Source: Parashewanella sp965200795 (GTDB taxonomy: Bacteria; Pseudomonadota; Gammaproteobacteria; Enterobacterales; Shewanellaceae). Taken from it: a DNA stretch of 64,000 bases. Shown here piece after piece: positions 1 to 9,605 of the stretch. The notes under the pieces are model-generated. The model saw nothing but the letters and a program-made list of their open reading frames with translations, did not search any database and had not been told where the DNA came from. The stretch's first letter is position 1. Every line of letters starts with the position of its first letter. Where the stretch lies: the NCBI GenBank assembly GCA_965200795.1, contig CBDAVB010000027.1:1-64000 (forward strand), in the 5' to 3' direction. The translations under genes were made by a program, and so were the position numbers.

Positions 1-40
1 GCCTGACGGTTTAGTTAAGTCGTTCCAGAAAGGATGGACA

Positions 41-628
41 ATGTTAGCCGCCGTCAGCAAATATAAGCTTATCAATGCTAAATCTGTTTATGGTGAAGTC
101 GATCAACGCCTGATGGAAACCGTGTCCTGCCCTGCTGATAATGATGAGTGGACGGGTTGGGATGTTTACCAAGATGCGCTGACCGAACATCAAAAAGAAC
201 AAGCCGCTGAAGCCGTAAAAAGCTTATTTTATTTTAATCCTGTCTACGACCCGATTGAGTGCCGAAGTATTGAAGAAATGTTTGCGGAAGCCATTGTTTA
301 TCGATTACTTATGGGCGCTCAGGCAAAGGTTAAAAAAGGCCTCAAAAAAAAACTGCTGCAAGTCGAGTTTCAAGAAAAATGGCTTGAAGAAGACTTTATC
401 CGTGAGCTGATTAACAAAAACCTTGATAGTTTACCTGAGCAGCTTCAAGAAACGATCCGTGCAGATTTAAACCGACACTTTGCAAGCTCAATTGTAAAAA
501 CCGTCAAATTTGCTCAAAAGTACCGTGAAGAATTAGCAAAAGGCACGACACCTGAAAAGCTTGAAAGAATGGAATATAAGCAAGGTATAGCAGGCCTTAT
601 CGGTTGGCCGTTCGATCCGTTTTTATAA
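41..628 (+). CDS. Hypothetical protein, possibly 5'-truncated by the window edge
   Basis: An unrecognised soluble protein of 195 residues if it starts at the ATG at 41. The reading frame stays open upstream to the first bases of the window (an in-frame stretch reading PDGLVKSFQKGWT), so the real start may lie outside. 'AGAAAGGATGG' just before the ATG could act as a ribosome-binding site. The product is charged and probably helical, with a lysine-rich stretch near residues 95-105 and a hydrophobic C-terminus ending GWPFDPFL. I see no signal peptide, membrane segment or known motif. An IS1595 element inserted about 30 bp after the stop codon. A phage or conjugative-element origin is possible given the neighbouring debris, but nothing in the sequence proves it. 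Confidence 0.55.
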   Translation: MLAAVSKYKLINAKSVYGEVDQRLMETVSCPADNDEWTGWDVYQDALTEHQKEQAAEAVKSLFYFNPVYDPIECRSIEEMFAEAIVYRLLMGAQAKVKKGLKKKLLQVEFQEKWLEEDFIRELINKNLDSLPEQLQETIRADLNRHFASSIVKTVKFAQKYREELAKGTTPEKLERMEYKQGIAGLIGWPFDPFL

Positions 629-660
629 ACCAGGCAGGCCGCTAAAAATGCTTTATGATT

Positions 661-1685
661 GGCTATGTTGGTATTAAATGTTGTTGAGCTTGGAACAAGC
701 TGTTTTCACAACATTTTCCTTCTCTTTCCATCAGCCGAAACCATCCTAAATAATGATTCAAGTATTTTGTTGCAACTCCATGAAATTTAACTAACCAAGT
801 CTGAAGCCTGCTATGGTAAGCATTGACATTTTGTATATGAAATACATTTTCAATGACTCTTACACCTGCTGAAACGTTGAGCTGCTTGTGGGTCAATTCA
901 TTATCATGACTGAACTTGATGTAAGCTTTATAGCCATCGGTACATAACACGCTGTCTTTGTGTACTTTGCCCTCTAATTCTTTAGTCAGAGCTTCACTGG
1001 TTACATGAGCAAAGCAATTATCATAGGTGTGCTGATTTCTGTCTCGTACAGTGACTATCTTGACCCAATCATCGTTTCAGCGACCTGGCTTTTTTGCAGG
1101 AGTTCCACGCTTTTTAGGCTGACGGTTCAGTTGGCGACTGCCTTTTTCGGATTATGGATAAAAGGTCTCATCTGCTTCGATAATCCCTTCAAGCTTAGAA
1201 GGCTGAAGTATGGTCGGTATCTGTAAAAATCGATGCCTCCAGTTAAAAGATGTTTTTAAGCCTATATGACATTGTGCTGCTGATTCTCTTAGACTCATAC
1301 TTTTAGTCATGCAATGAAAATAGTCTAGCCAGTGCTCTTTGTGTCTGAGGCGAGCAAGAGGAGTACCAGTCGATGCTACAAATGTTTTCAAGCAGTTTTT
1401 ACAACGATATCGTTGAGTTCCTTTAGCTTTGCCGAATTTATTGATCACTGCACTATGACAATGAGGGCATTCAGGATTTTCTATTAATCGCTGTTCTAAT
1501 AAGTGTGAAATTGAGGTTGTAGATGGTTCTTGATGAAGTGCTGATTCAACTTCCGAACGTTGTTTGTCAGTCAATCCTTGTAAGCTTTTCATAAGCTTAT
1601 GAAATAATGGAGTTTTCATAACTGAATCCTGCTGGGAAATCTTGGTTAGATTATATACCTATCAACACTTAGTGAAACCATAGCC
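661..1685 (-). mobile_element. IS1595-family insertion sequence, complete ends, 8-bp target duplication
   Basis: The left end begins GGCTATGTTGGTATTAAATG and the reverse complement of the right end begins GGCTATGGTTTCACTAAGTG. The shared GGCTATG start marks terminal inverted repeats. TTATGATT lies directly outside both ends (653-660 and 1686-1693), a perfect 8-bp duplication as expected for IS1595. The element is 1,025 bp and carries one transposase gene, which is dead. The insertion was a clean transposition followed by decay. Confidence 0.88.
663..1619 (-). pseudogene. IS1595-family transposase with two in-frame stop codons
   Basis: The frame runs from ATG 1619 to TAG 663 (about 318 codons) without an indel but with two nonsense codons: TAA at 1152-1154 and TGA at 1077-1079. 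Reading through them gives a continuous IS1595-type protein. An N-terminal zinc ribbon (CPHC...CKNC, residues ~50-75) is followed by the DDE domain, whose first acidic motif is IIEADETF at the first stop and whose later motif is DGYKAY. The C-terminal third (HSRLQTWLVKFHGVATKYLNHYLGW) is intact. The fragments at 1152-1619 and 663-950 should not be read as two genes. Confidence 0.85.
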
Positions 1686-1693
1686 TTATGATT

Positions 1694-2073
1694 TTGTCAT
1701 AACAGCTTAGGCCAGAAATGAAATAACGGCAGTCGTGTCTGGCAGGCGAATACTTGAGACTTCGTTGGAGCGGCGAAAAAATGATAACCTGCCGACTTTA
1801 TATATTCTCCGTAAAAAAGCCCGTTTCGGGCTTTTGGGCCGGGTTCTTTTCTGACGACGAATTTTGAAATTTCACGCTTATAGATTAGTTAATTAAAAAG
1901 CATGCTGTACGAGAGGATGTTATTCTTACTGCCTGATTAATTTAAAAAAATACCACCAGGTTAAACTTCACAACTGCATAAAATATCATTAACAAAAGTT
2001 AATTGAGAATTTAAGTTTACTCACAACAAGTTTGTTAAACTTAAATTATGGTTATGTTTTGTCGGGATTTTAT
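1694..2073. other. Intergenic region with one hairpin
   Basis: These 380 bp separate the IS1595 target duplication from the next gene. The only structure seen is the AAAGCCCG/CGGGCTTT hairpin near 1815-1834. The remainder (1840-2070) is AT-rich and presumably holds the promoter of the following gene. No ORF of note was seen. Confidence 0.5.
1815..1834. terminator. Hairpin, probable intrinsic terminator
   Basis: AAAGCCCG-TTT-CGGGCTTT forms a GC-rich stem. The minus-strand transcript ends in a run of U (GGGCTTTTTTACGG); the plus-strand version is followed by only four T. It may once have ended the transcript of the gene at 41-628 before the IS1595 insertion. Confidence 0.5.
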
Positions 2074-4071
2074 ATGTCAGCTATTTCAAGTCAGTATAAT
2101 AGAAACTCCCGCTTCGCTTATGAACAGCAAAGTGCACAAAAAACTTCAGGTGAACAGTCACACAAATGGAAGGTGAGTGAAACAATTGGGAGTGATATTA
2201 TCAGTGCAGATGCTTTGTCGCGTCTTAAAGACTTTGAATCTGATTGCAAAGATGTGAAGGATCATCACTTCGCATCCGGCAAAGCAGAAATGTACGGCAA
2301 TCACCAACAGCAAATGGATGAGTATGTACGCTTGATGGCAGACGACACGATTAATTCACAGGTAAAAGAATTGGCTTTAGAAGCGCTGCCTGGTCTTTCT
2401 TCGTCTGATGTGTTTAAGCAAACAGGCATTATTGACACGCTGAGAATATTACGCACAAAAAAAATACAAAAAGCAAAACTATTACTCAAAGTTTGCGAGT
2501 TACAACGATCACAACTCATTAAGCGCCTGAAGCAGAGCAAATTATCAACTAATTTATTAGGTATAAATGCTCAGACAAAATCTAGCGCGGATTTTAAGCC
2601 AGACGATGATTGGGTGGTTTATGATGTTAAGCCAGGTGGCGGAGAAGCCGGAGCTTACGAATTATCCGGGGAACAAATTAATTCACTGGATACTTATCTT
2701 CAAGAACACCTGACGCCGGCTCATATTGTCAAAAATCAGGCTGCTGATATCCTTGTTCAGTTGCTTGACAGCTATTCCTCACCTCAAAGCAACGATTTTG
2801 TATCCATTTCTCAGCATGCAAAATCTTTAATCGGAGAAGAGAAATTTAACCAGCTCATGCTTGGATTAAAAAATCTTCTGACAAATAAAGCATATTGCGA
2901 TAGAAATAAAGAGTTTTTGCGTTTAAGGAAAGAGCTGGCCTCGGACATCGCAGCCGAATTATATCCGGTATCAACAGAGGCTTCCTTCTATTTATATTTT
3001 AAAAAAGGTGATGCTCTTGAATGCACAATAAAAAGTGATCGAACCCTTGTGGTTCAAAGATATAATGACGCTCCTCGCTCACTCACACTAGCCGATATCA
3101 AAAATCTCGACTTTACTTCCATGCACCCGCACATTCGTCATGATCTCATTGAGCTCATGCTTGGTGATGATATGTCATGCCAGCTTGATGATGTTGTGGA
3201 CTTGTTTTCCGATCTCGAACTTTACAGGACGGATTTTAAAGGAGCCGAGCTTTATAAATATCACTTATGGCAAAAATTTGGTTCGTTTATTTGTGAGCAT
3301 TTCAATGAGGCTGAATTTTCAGATTGGCTAGACAAACAATCAGAGTCAACAAAAATAATGCAAATATTTTACTCTCTGAGAGATGTGAATAATCAATCCG
3401 CCTGTTTAATTAGATTAATTAAACTGAAACAGCCATTTCCTGAGCTTGATCAAGCAATGACAGCTGGTATGGTTATCGCCGTAAACGATGCGGCAGGGTT
3501 GAGCGACTGTCCAACTGAAGCGCTTTTCAGAAGCCTTGAAAGCTTATGCTCCTTAAAAGCCAGTGAAACAATATCAAAGGCCATAAAGCTCATAGCTCTT
3601 GAAGTTAAACAACGCGAAAAAAATCCGGAAATGTATGCCCGCTCACTTTTCATTGCCGCGCAATGTGGTAACGCAGCAGCGTTAACGCACCTTTATAAAC
3701 TATCATTCATGAAGAAAATTAAAGCACATCTTCCTCAATACCCGCACCCACCTGAAGTTTACGCCATTCGCTCCGGCAATGTTGAGGCGCTGAAAGCTAT
3801 TATGAAACATCATGAAAACCACTTACTCAGTTATAAGCCTTGCGGCTTACTTTTTGCTGAAGCGGCAGGACTCAATGATACGGCTTGTATCGAGTATTTA
3901 TTATCTCAACCGAGTACACCGTTTGGCAGACTTAATAATAGCGAACTAAAAGATTTCATTTGTAAAGTTGTTAAGGCTGGTAATTATAAGACGATTATTA
4001 AAGTGCTCGAGCACCCGGTAATAAACCATAATCCATTGGCATATTCTACTGTACTGAACAGCACTTTCTGA
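2074..4071 (+). CDS. Large hypothetical protein with degenerate ankyrin-like C-terminus
   Basis: A protein of about 665 residues of unknown function. I prefer the ATG at 2074 (MSAISSQYN), with GGGA seven bases upstream, over an in-frame TTG at 2032. The N-terminal ~150 residues are polar. The middle is helical and hydrophilic with no recognised motif. The C-terminal ~170 residues contain helix-pair units with spacing and residues like worn ankyrin repeats (SLFIAAQCGNAAALTHLY, YAIRSGNVEALKAIMKH, EAAGLNDTACIEYLLSQ). There is no signal peptide or membrane segment. The gene at 4155 follows on the same strand with similar units, so the two may form an operon or derive from a duplication. A role as a host-interacting protein is inference from the ankyrin-like fold only. 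Confidence 0.65.
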   Translation: MSAISSQYNRNSRFAYEQQSAQKTSGEQSHKWKVSETIGSDIISADALSRLKDFESDCKDVKDHHFASGKAEMYGNHQQQMDEYVRLMADDTINSQVKELALEALPGLSSSDVFKQTGIIDTLRILRTKKIQKAKLLLKVCELQRSQLIKRLKQSKLSTNLLGINAQTKSSADFKPDDDWVVYDVKPGGGEAGAYELSGEQINSLDTYLQEHLTPAHIVKNQAADILVQLLDSYSSPQSNDFVSISQHAKSLIGEEKFNQLMLGLKNLLTNKAYCDRNKEFLRLRKELASDIAAELYPVSTEASFYLYFKKGDALECTIKSDRTLVVQRYNDAPRSLTLADIKNLDFTSMHPHIRHDLIELMLGDDMSCQLDDVVDLFSDLELYRTDFKGAELYKYHLWQKFGSFICEHFNEAEFSDWLDKQSESTKIMQIFYSLRDVNNQSACLIRLIKLKQPFPELDQAMTAGMVIAVNDAAGLSDCPTEALFRSLESLCSLKASETISKAIKLIALEVKQREKNPEMYARSLFIAAQCGNAAALTHLYKLSFMKKIKAHLPQYPHPPEVYAIRSGNVEALKAIMKHHENHLLSYKPCGLLFAEAAGLNDTACIEYLLSQPSTPFGRLNNSELKDFICKVVKAGNYKTIIKVLEHPVINHNPLAYSTVLNSTF

Positions 4072-4154
4072 TCGTAATGATCTTGTAAAAAAGAAATTAA
4101 CAAGCCAATACTTTACATGGTTTGAATATTTCTAGATTAAAAACCTGCCCGGAA

Positions 4155-5141
4155 ATGACCGATGAAGAACTCGAAGCCGCGACTATGTATGAAAAGCGTA
4201 TTTACTTTATTCAATCCATTGAAAATAGTGATGTTGCCACTTTAACACGGATACTTACATCCGCACCATTATACATACTCTTCAATGAACGAGATGAAAA
4301 GCTCCGAGATAGCGTATATGGCGCTTTTGTGCGTTGTTGTAGCGATAAACAGCTAAAGGTCATGGAACTTCTCGCAGGCAAAGGATTTAACTTTGTCACT
4401 GATGATTGCCGATTACTCATGACATTGAGTGATTACGGAAGGAATGAACTGGTTACTCATATTTTGTCTCAGACACACACTGATCAGAATTGGCAAAATA
4501 TAATAAAAGCGAGGAGTAAAAGAGGATTCAGTCTCATGCACACCGCTTGTCTGGCTAATAAACCAGAGACTATAAATAGGATGATCCGTCTCTTTCCGGA
4601 GTTGATGAAAGGCACAATACAAAGACCTCAGCCAGGATTTGATGCAGAATGGGGCAGCGGAGAACCGAATAGATTCAAAGCGAGTGTTGGTGACACGCCA
4701 TTACTGTTTTACGTAAAACAACCCAATATCAAACCTGAGGTATTAACCGAATTATTAAACCATTCTCAAGACGTTCTTTTTAACCAAAGCGTTTCAGGAA
4801 GTAGTCATAAAGACGCGCTACTTATCTGTGTAGAAAATAAATCAACACAAGCGATTGAGTGCATTATTGAACAATACAAAAAATTACCTCATTCGAAGAA
4901 CAAAGAAGAATCATTAAAGACGGCTTTAAAATGCACACAAGGTTTTTTTAAAAAGTTATCCGGAGATTATAATTATATCGAAGCGTTGCTATCCTCTGCA
5001 ATAACAGGCACAAATAACACAGACACAAATAACGCTCGTTCAGAGGCGGCAATTAACCACCGGCAAAGCGAAGCACAAAGTCCGCAATTGTCACACAAAA
5101 TGCAAAAAGATGACATCGAACTTAAAAATTTAAAAAAATAA
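4155..5141 (+). CDS. Hypothetical ankyrin-like repeat protein
   Basis: About 328 residues from the ATG at 4155; an in-frame TTG at 4122 is the alternative start. Repeat-like units include ENSDVATLTRIL, KQLKVMELLAGKGFNF, GFSLMHTACLANKPETINRMI, GDTPLLFY, and DALLICVENKSTQAIECII. These match the ankyrin pattern (TPL...A...G....V..LL) with many substitutions. The C-terminal ~40 residues are polar and end in a charged tail. The gene lies 80 bp after the larger ankyrin-like gene. The intervening bases carry stops in all frames I checked, so the pair is not one gene split by a single frameshift. Function unknown. The IS256 remnant begins about 60 bp downstream. Confidence 0.6.
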   Translation: MTDEELEAATMYEKRIYFIQSIENSDVATLTRILTSAPLYILFNERDEKLRDSVYGAFVRCCSDKQLKVMELLAGKGFNFVTDDCRLLMTLSDYGRNELVTHILSQTHTDQNWQNIIKARSKRGFSLMHTACLANKPETINRMIRLFPELMKGTIQRPQPGFDAEWGSGEPNRFKASVGDTPLLFYVKQPNIKPEVLTELLNHSQDVLFNQSVSGSSHKDALLICVENKSTQAIECIIEQYKKLPHSKNKEESLKTALKCTQGFFKKLSGDYNYIEALLSSAITGTNNTDTNNARSEAAINHRQSEAQSPQLSHKMQKDDIELKNLKK

Positions 5142-5199
5142 TGGAATAACCGTTCATGTTTGCCGGAATACGCAGTGACCTCGCGATCCCGTAACAGAA

Positions 5200-6493
5200 G
5201 AGGGCGTTCAAAATTCTGTGTCAGCCTAAATTCTAAATTTCTAATACGTTATCCAATCTGCCTTCAAAATGGATTGCAAATTGTGACAATGCTAGCCTCC
5301 AATTTTGGACTGGCATTGTCCACTTTTTAGAGGCATTCAATATGCCCGCATAAAGCAATTTTAGCAAGCTGTTTTCATTTGGAAATGCCCCTTTTGTTTT
5401 GGTGAGTTTCCTAAACTGGCGATGTACGGCTTCAATCGCATTGGTCGTGTAAATCACTCGACGTACATATTCTGGATATTTGAAGTAAACGGACAAGTTC
5501 TCCCACTTTCTGCGCCAAGAGTCGATAACGATTGGATACTGGCTACCCCATTTGTTTTCCAGCTCATCTAAAGCCGTTTCAGCAGCCGATTTACTTGTCG
5601 CTCTGTAAACCGGCTTTAAATCAGCCATAAACGCCTTTTGATGCTTAGATGCCACATACTTCATTGAGTTGCGTACCTGATGAATTACGCAAAGCTGAAC
5701 TTCTGTCTCCGGGTAAATGCTGGCAATAGCTTCAGGAAAACCGTTTAACCCGTCAACACAAGCAATTAAGATATCCTTAACACCACGATTATGAAGATCG
5801 GTCAGTACCGAAAGCCAATAATTAGCACCTTCTGACTCTGAAAGATACAGGCCAAGTAACTCTTTCTTACCTTCGAGATTAACGCCTAGAATCGTGTAAA
5901 TAGCCTTACTGACATAGCGACCATTGTCTTTGACTTTATAGTGAATCGCATCCAGCCAAATAATTGGATAGACCTCGTCTAAACTGCGTTGCTGCCATTC
6001 TTTGAGCTGAGGAATAAGCTGATCGGTCACAGCCGTCAAACTGGCTTCTGAAAGCTCTAAACCATACAAATCAGCCACATGAGATTTGATATCACGATAA
6101 CTCATACCCATTGAAAACATTGACAAAATCTTACGATCAATTTCATCAGAGAGCTTAGTTTGATTTTTTTTGACAAGCTGAGGCTCAAAGTTGCCGGCTC
6201 TGTCTCTTGGCGTTTCTAACTCAAATTCGCCAACTGAAGATTTAACGGTTTTTTTACTAAAACCATTTCTTCGATTGGGCTCAAGATCTGAGTCTAAATG
6301 TTGATCAAGTTCTGCTTTAAGCGCTGCTTCTGTTAGTTGTTTGATTAAAGGGGTGAGAACACCATCCGCACCAGGTTAAACCTTTACCTGATTGAAGTTG
6401 TTCTAAAGCTTTATTGAAATCGAAATTTTGAGTCATTATGTCATTCCTGTTTTTGACATTTTACCGAAATGACACAGATTTCTAAACACTACC
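5200..6493 (-). mobile_element. IS256-family element, copy A, rearranged and inactive
   Basis: Matches the intact copy at 15717-17009 almost base for base over its whole length, including both ends (GAGGGCGTTC... and ...ACACTACC). The flanks show no target duplication: TAACAGAA precedes it and TTCTGGAT follows. The right side runs straight into the 3' end of an ISAzo13 transposase gene. The element therefore probably inserted into ISAzo13 and its left flank was later exchanged by recombination or deletion. Confidence 0.8.
5233..6436 (-). pseudogene. IS256-family (mutator-type) transposase, frameshifted
   Basis: Would encode the same 400-residue transposase as the copy at 15750-16952. It has one extra G in the run at 6374-6375 (CCAGGTTAAA versus CCAGTTAAA in copy B), which shifts the frame about 20 codons after the start. 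The remaining reading frame (5233-6126 as an uninterrupted piece) keeps the catalytic region: WLDAIHYKV, the DG of CVDGLNGFPEAI, and YTTNAIEAVHRQFRK. Because the two copies are otherwise so alike, the duplication must be recent and the indel more recent still. Confidence 0.85.
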
Positions 6494-7694
6494 TTCTGGA
6501 TGATAAGTAGATCCCACTTAGGTAATTCACTATTTCGGATGATTTTATCTTCGACATCTTCTTTTTCACTTTTTGTTAGCTTGACTCCTTTTGAGTAAAC
6601 CTTATCAATTAAATTGACAACTGGAGTCATAGCCTTCCAAGTCATTGTTTTCGTCCACTCCAGAACAGTATTCACTGAATTCAGTAATGTACCATTCCAA
6701 TGCTTTTCTAAAGATGACCAAACCCGCTCAATTGGGTTATATTTGCTGTGATAAGGTGGGTAGTAAACGTTGTGAATCCTCAGTTTCGATCTTTCACTAA
6801 ACTGTTTTAATCTAAAAAGATACTGAGTCCGGCATCCACTATTTTCTGGGCCATTATCTGAAAAAATAACCAGCTCCTCTACCTCTGGATGTTCGTCTTT
6901 AACTAAATTCCACCACCACTCTAAAGCGTCACAAATGAAGTCGCTGGTTTTACTTGAGTTACCATAAAACACATGAAGCTGGTCGTTTTCCAAGTTCAGT
7001 ATTCCGAACGGGATAAGCTTATCTTTTACATCCATGTCGTGATCTAAAGCTTGCACCGCATCAATCCCTCTGGATTGACCGTGTCGAGAAAATTCACCCA
7101 AATTAACCGTGGCTTTGCAATCTATACTTATACGGATAACTTTTTTATTCCCTGCTGTTTCTTTTTTAATTTTATTTACATTTTTAAAGATGGCGTCTGT
7201 TTCAGGAATTTTTTTTGTGGCCTGGTTTTTTGAACTCGCTTCAGTTTGTAACCGAGTCGATTCAAAATGTCATTAATCGTTCTTTCTTTTGGTAACTCTT
7301 CTGAATCCCAGCCTTTTTCCTCAATCAGCTTTTTACGAACACCTTTAGCTGTAATTCGAGTGTAAGCAAATGAATTTTTGAATTTTGGATCAGCTTGTGA
7401 CTCTGGATCGACTAACGCCCGAATATCTACCTCCAGCTGAGGATTATTCTCCTCACTTCTATGCTTTCCTTCATAATGCCCAAAGCATTCAAACCCGGTT
7501 TCCAGCTCATGAAGCCCGAGTTCTACAGCTTTTCTCCCCCAGCCAAACTCCGTTTCCGTTAATCTAGGACTCCCACAGCAGAACGTTTTAGACACTTCAG
7601 CCATAAAGACTCTTTTTTCCATTCCGTGAAGTTTATTTGAGGCAAGTTTGATTATCCGTTTGGACTCGCTAGAAATGTAAATTGAAGTAGACAT
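6494..7694 (-). pseudogene. ISAzo13-family transposase, one frameshift and truncated C-terminus
   Basis: The N-terminal part (7694-7176, 172 residues) has the family hallmarks LTETEFGWGRKAVELGLHEL, then ADIRALVDPESQADPKF and RLGYKLKRVQKTRPQKK. The C-terminal part (from about 7210 down to 6494) carries VNLGEFSRHGQSRG, VIFSDNGPENSGCRTQYL and YYPPYHSKYNPIERVWSSLE, the DDE region. The two parts are offset by one base at a run of eight A (coding strand CAAAAAAAAT, plus-strand 7209-7216). This could be a one-base deletion or a slippery site. The natural end (LPKWDLLIMPEEVVNS in the other copy) is cut after LPKWDLLI, with the frame running into IS256. Confidence 0.82.
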
Positions 7695-7776
7695 CTGGCA
7701 GCAACATAAACGATTTTAAGAACTCAACTATACTATTGCGGTAAAATTTAAATCGCAACGTCCCTTAAAACACTGA
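6494..7776 (-). mobile_element. ISAzo13-family element, 3' end removed by IS256 copy A
   Basis: The transposase frame identifies the family. The 3' end is cut at 6493/6494 by IS256. The 5' side ends near 7770-7776, where sequence coding for a VirB11-like protein begins. The right boundary is placed by that change in coding content because terminal repeats were not recognised. A second, shorter ISAzo13 fragment lies at 9606-10021. Confidence 0.65.
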
Positions 7777-8103
7777 CCCTTTGAATATTGCCAACGCCTT
7801 GCCAAACTCATCGCCACCTATTCAGGGCAAAAGCTCGATGCAGCGCATCCAATATTATCCGCCACTTTGCCAAACGGTGAGCGAGTACAAATTGCCATTC
7901 CGCCTGTAACCAAAGCGGGTTGCATTAGCTTTACTATCCGTAAGCCATCAAAAGAGATTTTTACCTTGAATAACTATCAGCAGCAAGGTTACTTCAAACA
8001 ATGCCAATTTAACGAAGAAAACCAAGTTGATGAACTCAGCAAGCTGAAGCAACAAGGCGATATGGTCGGCTTTTTAGAACAAGCCATCGCCCAGCGCAAA
8101 AAA
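7777..8103 (+). pseudogene. virB11: Fragment of a VirB11-type type IV secretion ATPase
   Basis: About 109 codons of the N-terminal domain of VirB11: LAKLIATYSGQKLDAAHP, ILSATLPNGERVQIAIPP, ISFTIRKPS, and GDMVGFLEQAIAQRK, the segment that normally leads into the Walker A loop. The Walker motif and the whole ATPase domain are missing: homology stops at 8103, where an ISKra4 fragment begins in frame. On the left the sequence abuts the ISAzo13 element. A full protein would be about 340 residues and would power conjugation or effector export. No other VirB gene is visible, so this is the stub of a lost T4SS or conjugative element. Confidence 0.72.
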
Positions 8104-8472
8104 AACAAGTCCACAAAAAAGACCCTATTCGCCATGCCAGCTTACACAAATTCAAACGAACATTCATTTTTTAACGATACCTGTCCGCGACTTCACAAAA
8201 TCATTCAGCACCTTGAAAGTCATGAAGCCAAACAAGCAGAACACGGTAATATTGAAGCTTTCATTAATATTCAAGGGACTGAAGTTCTTCGTCGTCTGTT
8301 TCAAGGCTTTCTCAACCTAAAAACCGCCGATGAGAAAACACAGCGCATAAGCGGAAATAATGGCACAGTTCTAAACCATGTCAGAAAAAACTGTAAACGA
8401 AATTTAGAAAGCCTCTTCGGGCAAGTGGTGGTGCAGCGTAAGCATCTGCTAAACCCCGTATTTTCTGTTTAA
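8104..8472 (+). pseudogene. ISKra4-family transposase, N-terminal fragment
   Basis: The frame continues without a stop from the virB11 stub and then reads as the start of an ISKra4 transposase. Recognisable segments are INIQGTEVLRRLFQGFLNL, NGTVLNHVRKNCKRNLESLFG and QVVVQRKHL. It stops at 8472 after only ~120 codons of a protein that is normally several hundred long, so both the DDE core and the right end are missing. The combined 201-residue ORF from 7867 is a chimera of two unrelated genes and should not be annotated as one product. The exact junction cannot be fixed closer than a few codons. Confidence 0.68.
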
Positions 8473-8519
8473 TTTTTCCTTGCCATTATTGCTCCGTCCT
8501 AATAATTCGGAGTTTTACA

Positions 8520-8855
8520 ATGCATTTTCCACATTCTGATGACTGGCCGCGGCTCATTGAAGCTCAACACGCTTCGGGGTTATCTGTGTCTGAGTTTTGT
8601 GCGCAGCAAAACATCCGTGCCAGAGATTTCTACCTTCAACATTACCGATTTCACCAGTTTTAAACGGTACACCAACAGGCTCAGCCTTCCGCCTTTGTCC
8701 GTGTCGAAAAATCCCAAAAAAAAGTGACTCAGGAATGGCGTGATATGCCCGAAACACCTTGGGTATTACTTTGCCACGGTCAAACTCAACTCAAACTTCC
8801 CTTAACGGCATCACCCATCCGGCTTTCAACGCTGGTTAAGGAGCTGAACTCATAA
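8520..8855 (+). pseudogene. tnpA: IS66-family accessory protein TnpA, one nonsense codon
   Basis: From ATG 8520 to TAA 8853 the frame spans 112 codons with a single in-frame TAA at 8661-8663. The first part reads WPRLIEAQHASGLSVSEFCAQQNI, condensed here as WPRLIEA...GLSVSEFC, the helix-turn-helix start typical of IS66 OrfA. After the stop the same frame continues with AFVRVEKSQKK and SPIRLSTLVKELN. The usual tnpB partner is not found downstream. GGAG lies eight bases before the start. Confidence 0.65.
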
Positions 8856-8940
8856 ACCTAAATAAATCAGTTGCCCTCCACCCTCAATATTCAGCGGCTC
8901 GATCTGAGCTTGATCATTTGGCTTTTTCTCTGAAAGTCGC

Positions 8941-9605
8941 TTAGGCCGACGAAGTTATCGGTATTAACCCTCTTTTTGCTCCAATTTGCTCGATAATCTT
9001 TTCAATAATGAGTTCCCAATACTCTTTCTTCGTTAGCTGCTGTTTAGTTGCTCAAAAAAAGCATAACCCTTTGATAAGCGCCTGCCACAGCCTCGTGATT
9101 AGCATGGCTATGAGTCAGCTTTAAGAATTTTTGTCTGCCTGATTTTGTCAGCTTTCCAATACTGCTTAACAATAACGGACGGCTGGTGATGGCTTCGAGG
9201 TGACTGTCTTGGAAACCGTAGAGGGGTTTAACAGTTACATCAACATCGAGGATCCAACTGGTGCTGAGTAAAGGGAGGCAGCAAGAGTTGAGGTGAGCTT
9301 GAAGCCAAGTTGTGCCTTTATCCGCATCAATTTTTGACAGTGCTCTTCTGGCAGAGTCACAACCTATAATTTTTGACATACCTAACAGGCTGGAATTAAC
9401 GGTATCGTTACGCAATGCAGTTATATGAATAAACCTTTGATGACCTGATAGCACACTCAGCAACAGTGAACCCAGAACATCTCTGACTTTGGGCGCATTA
9501 TTACTCGTGTACTCTAAAGGGCATTCTTCAACCCAAGGGGCAAAGCGATGTCCAACTTTTAAAAACTGAATGAAAAAAGGAAGCTGACCATAAGGGATCT
9601 CGCAG
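8941..9605 (-). pseudogene. DDE transposase remnant (IS4/IS1380-like) with internal deletion
   Basis: Read on the minus strand from 9605: GQLPFFIQFLKVGHRFAPWV, KVRDVLGSLLLSVLSGHQRF, LGMSKIIGCDSARRALSKID and LDVDVTVKPLYGFQ. This is the N-terminal half of a transposase whose first catalytic Asp sits in the LDVD motif. It then jumps to a C-terminal segment (ITSRPLLLSSIGKLTKSGRQ), so the catalytic middle is deleted. After FLSN a one-base shift at a run of seven T restores QQLTKKEYWELIIEKIIEQ, ending at TAA 8941-8943. The family name is tentative. Its upstream end meets the ISAzo13 fragment. Confidence 0.6.

Noticed and set aside
1005..1226. Plus-strand 73-codon ORF
   Set aside because: Antisense to the IS1595 transposase, whose frame is continuous apart from two stops.
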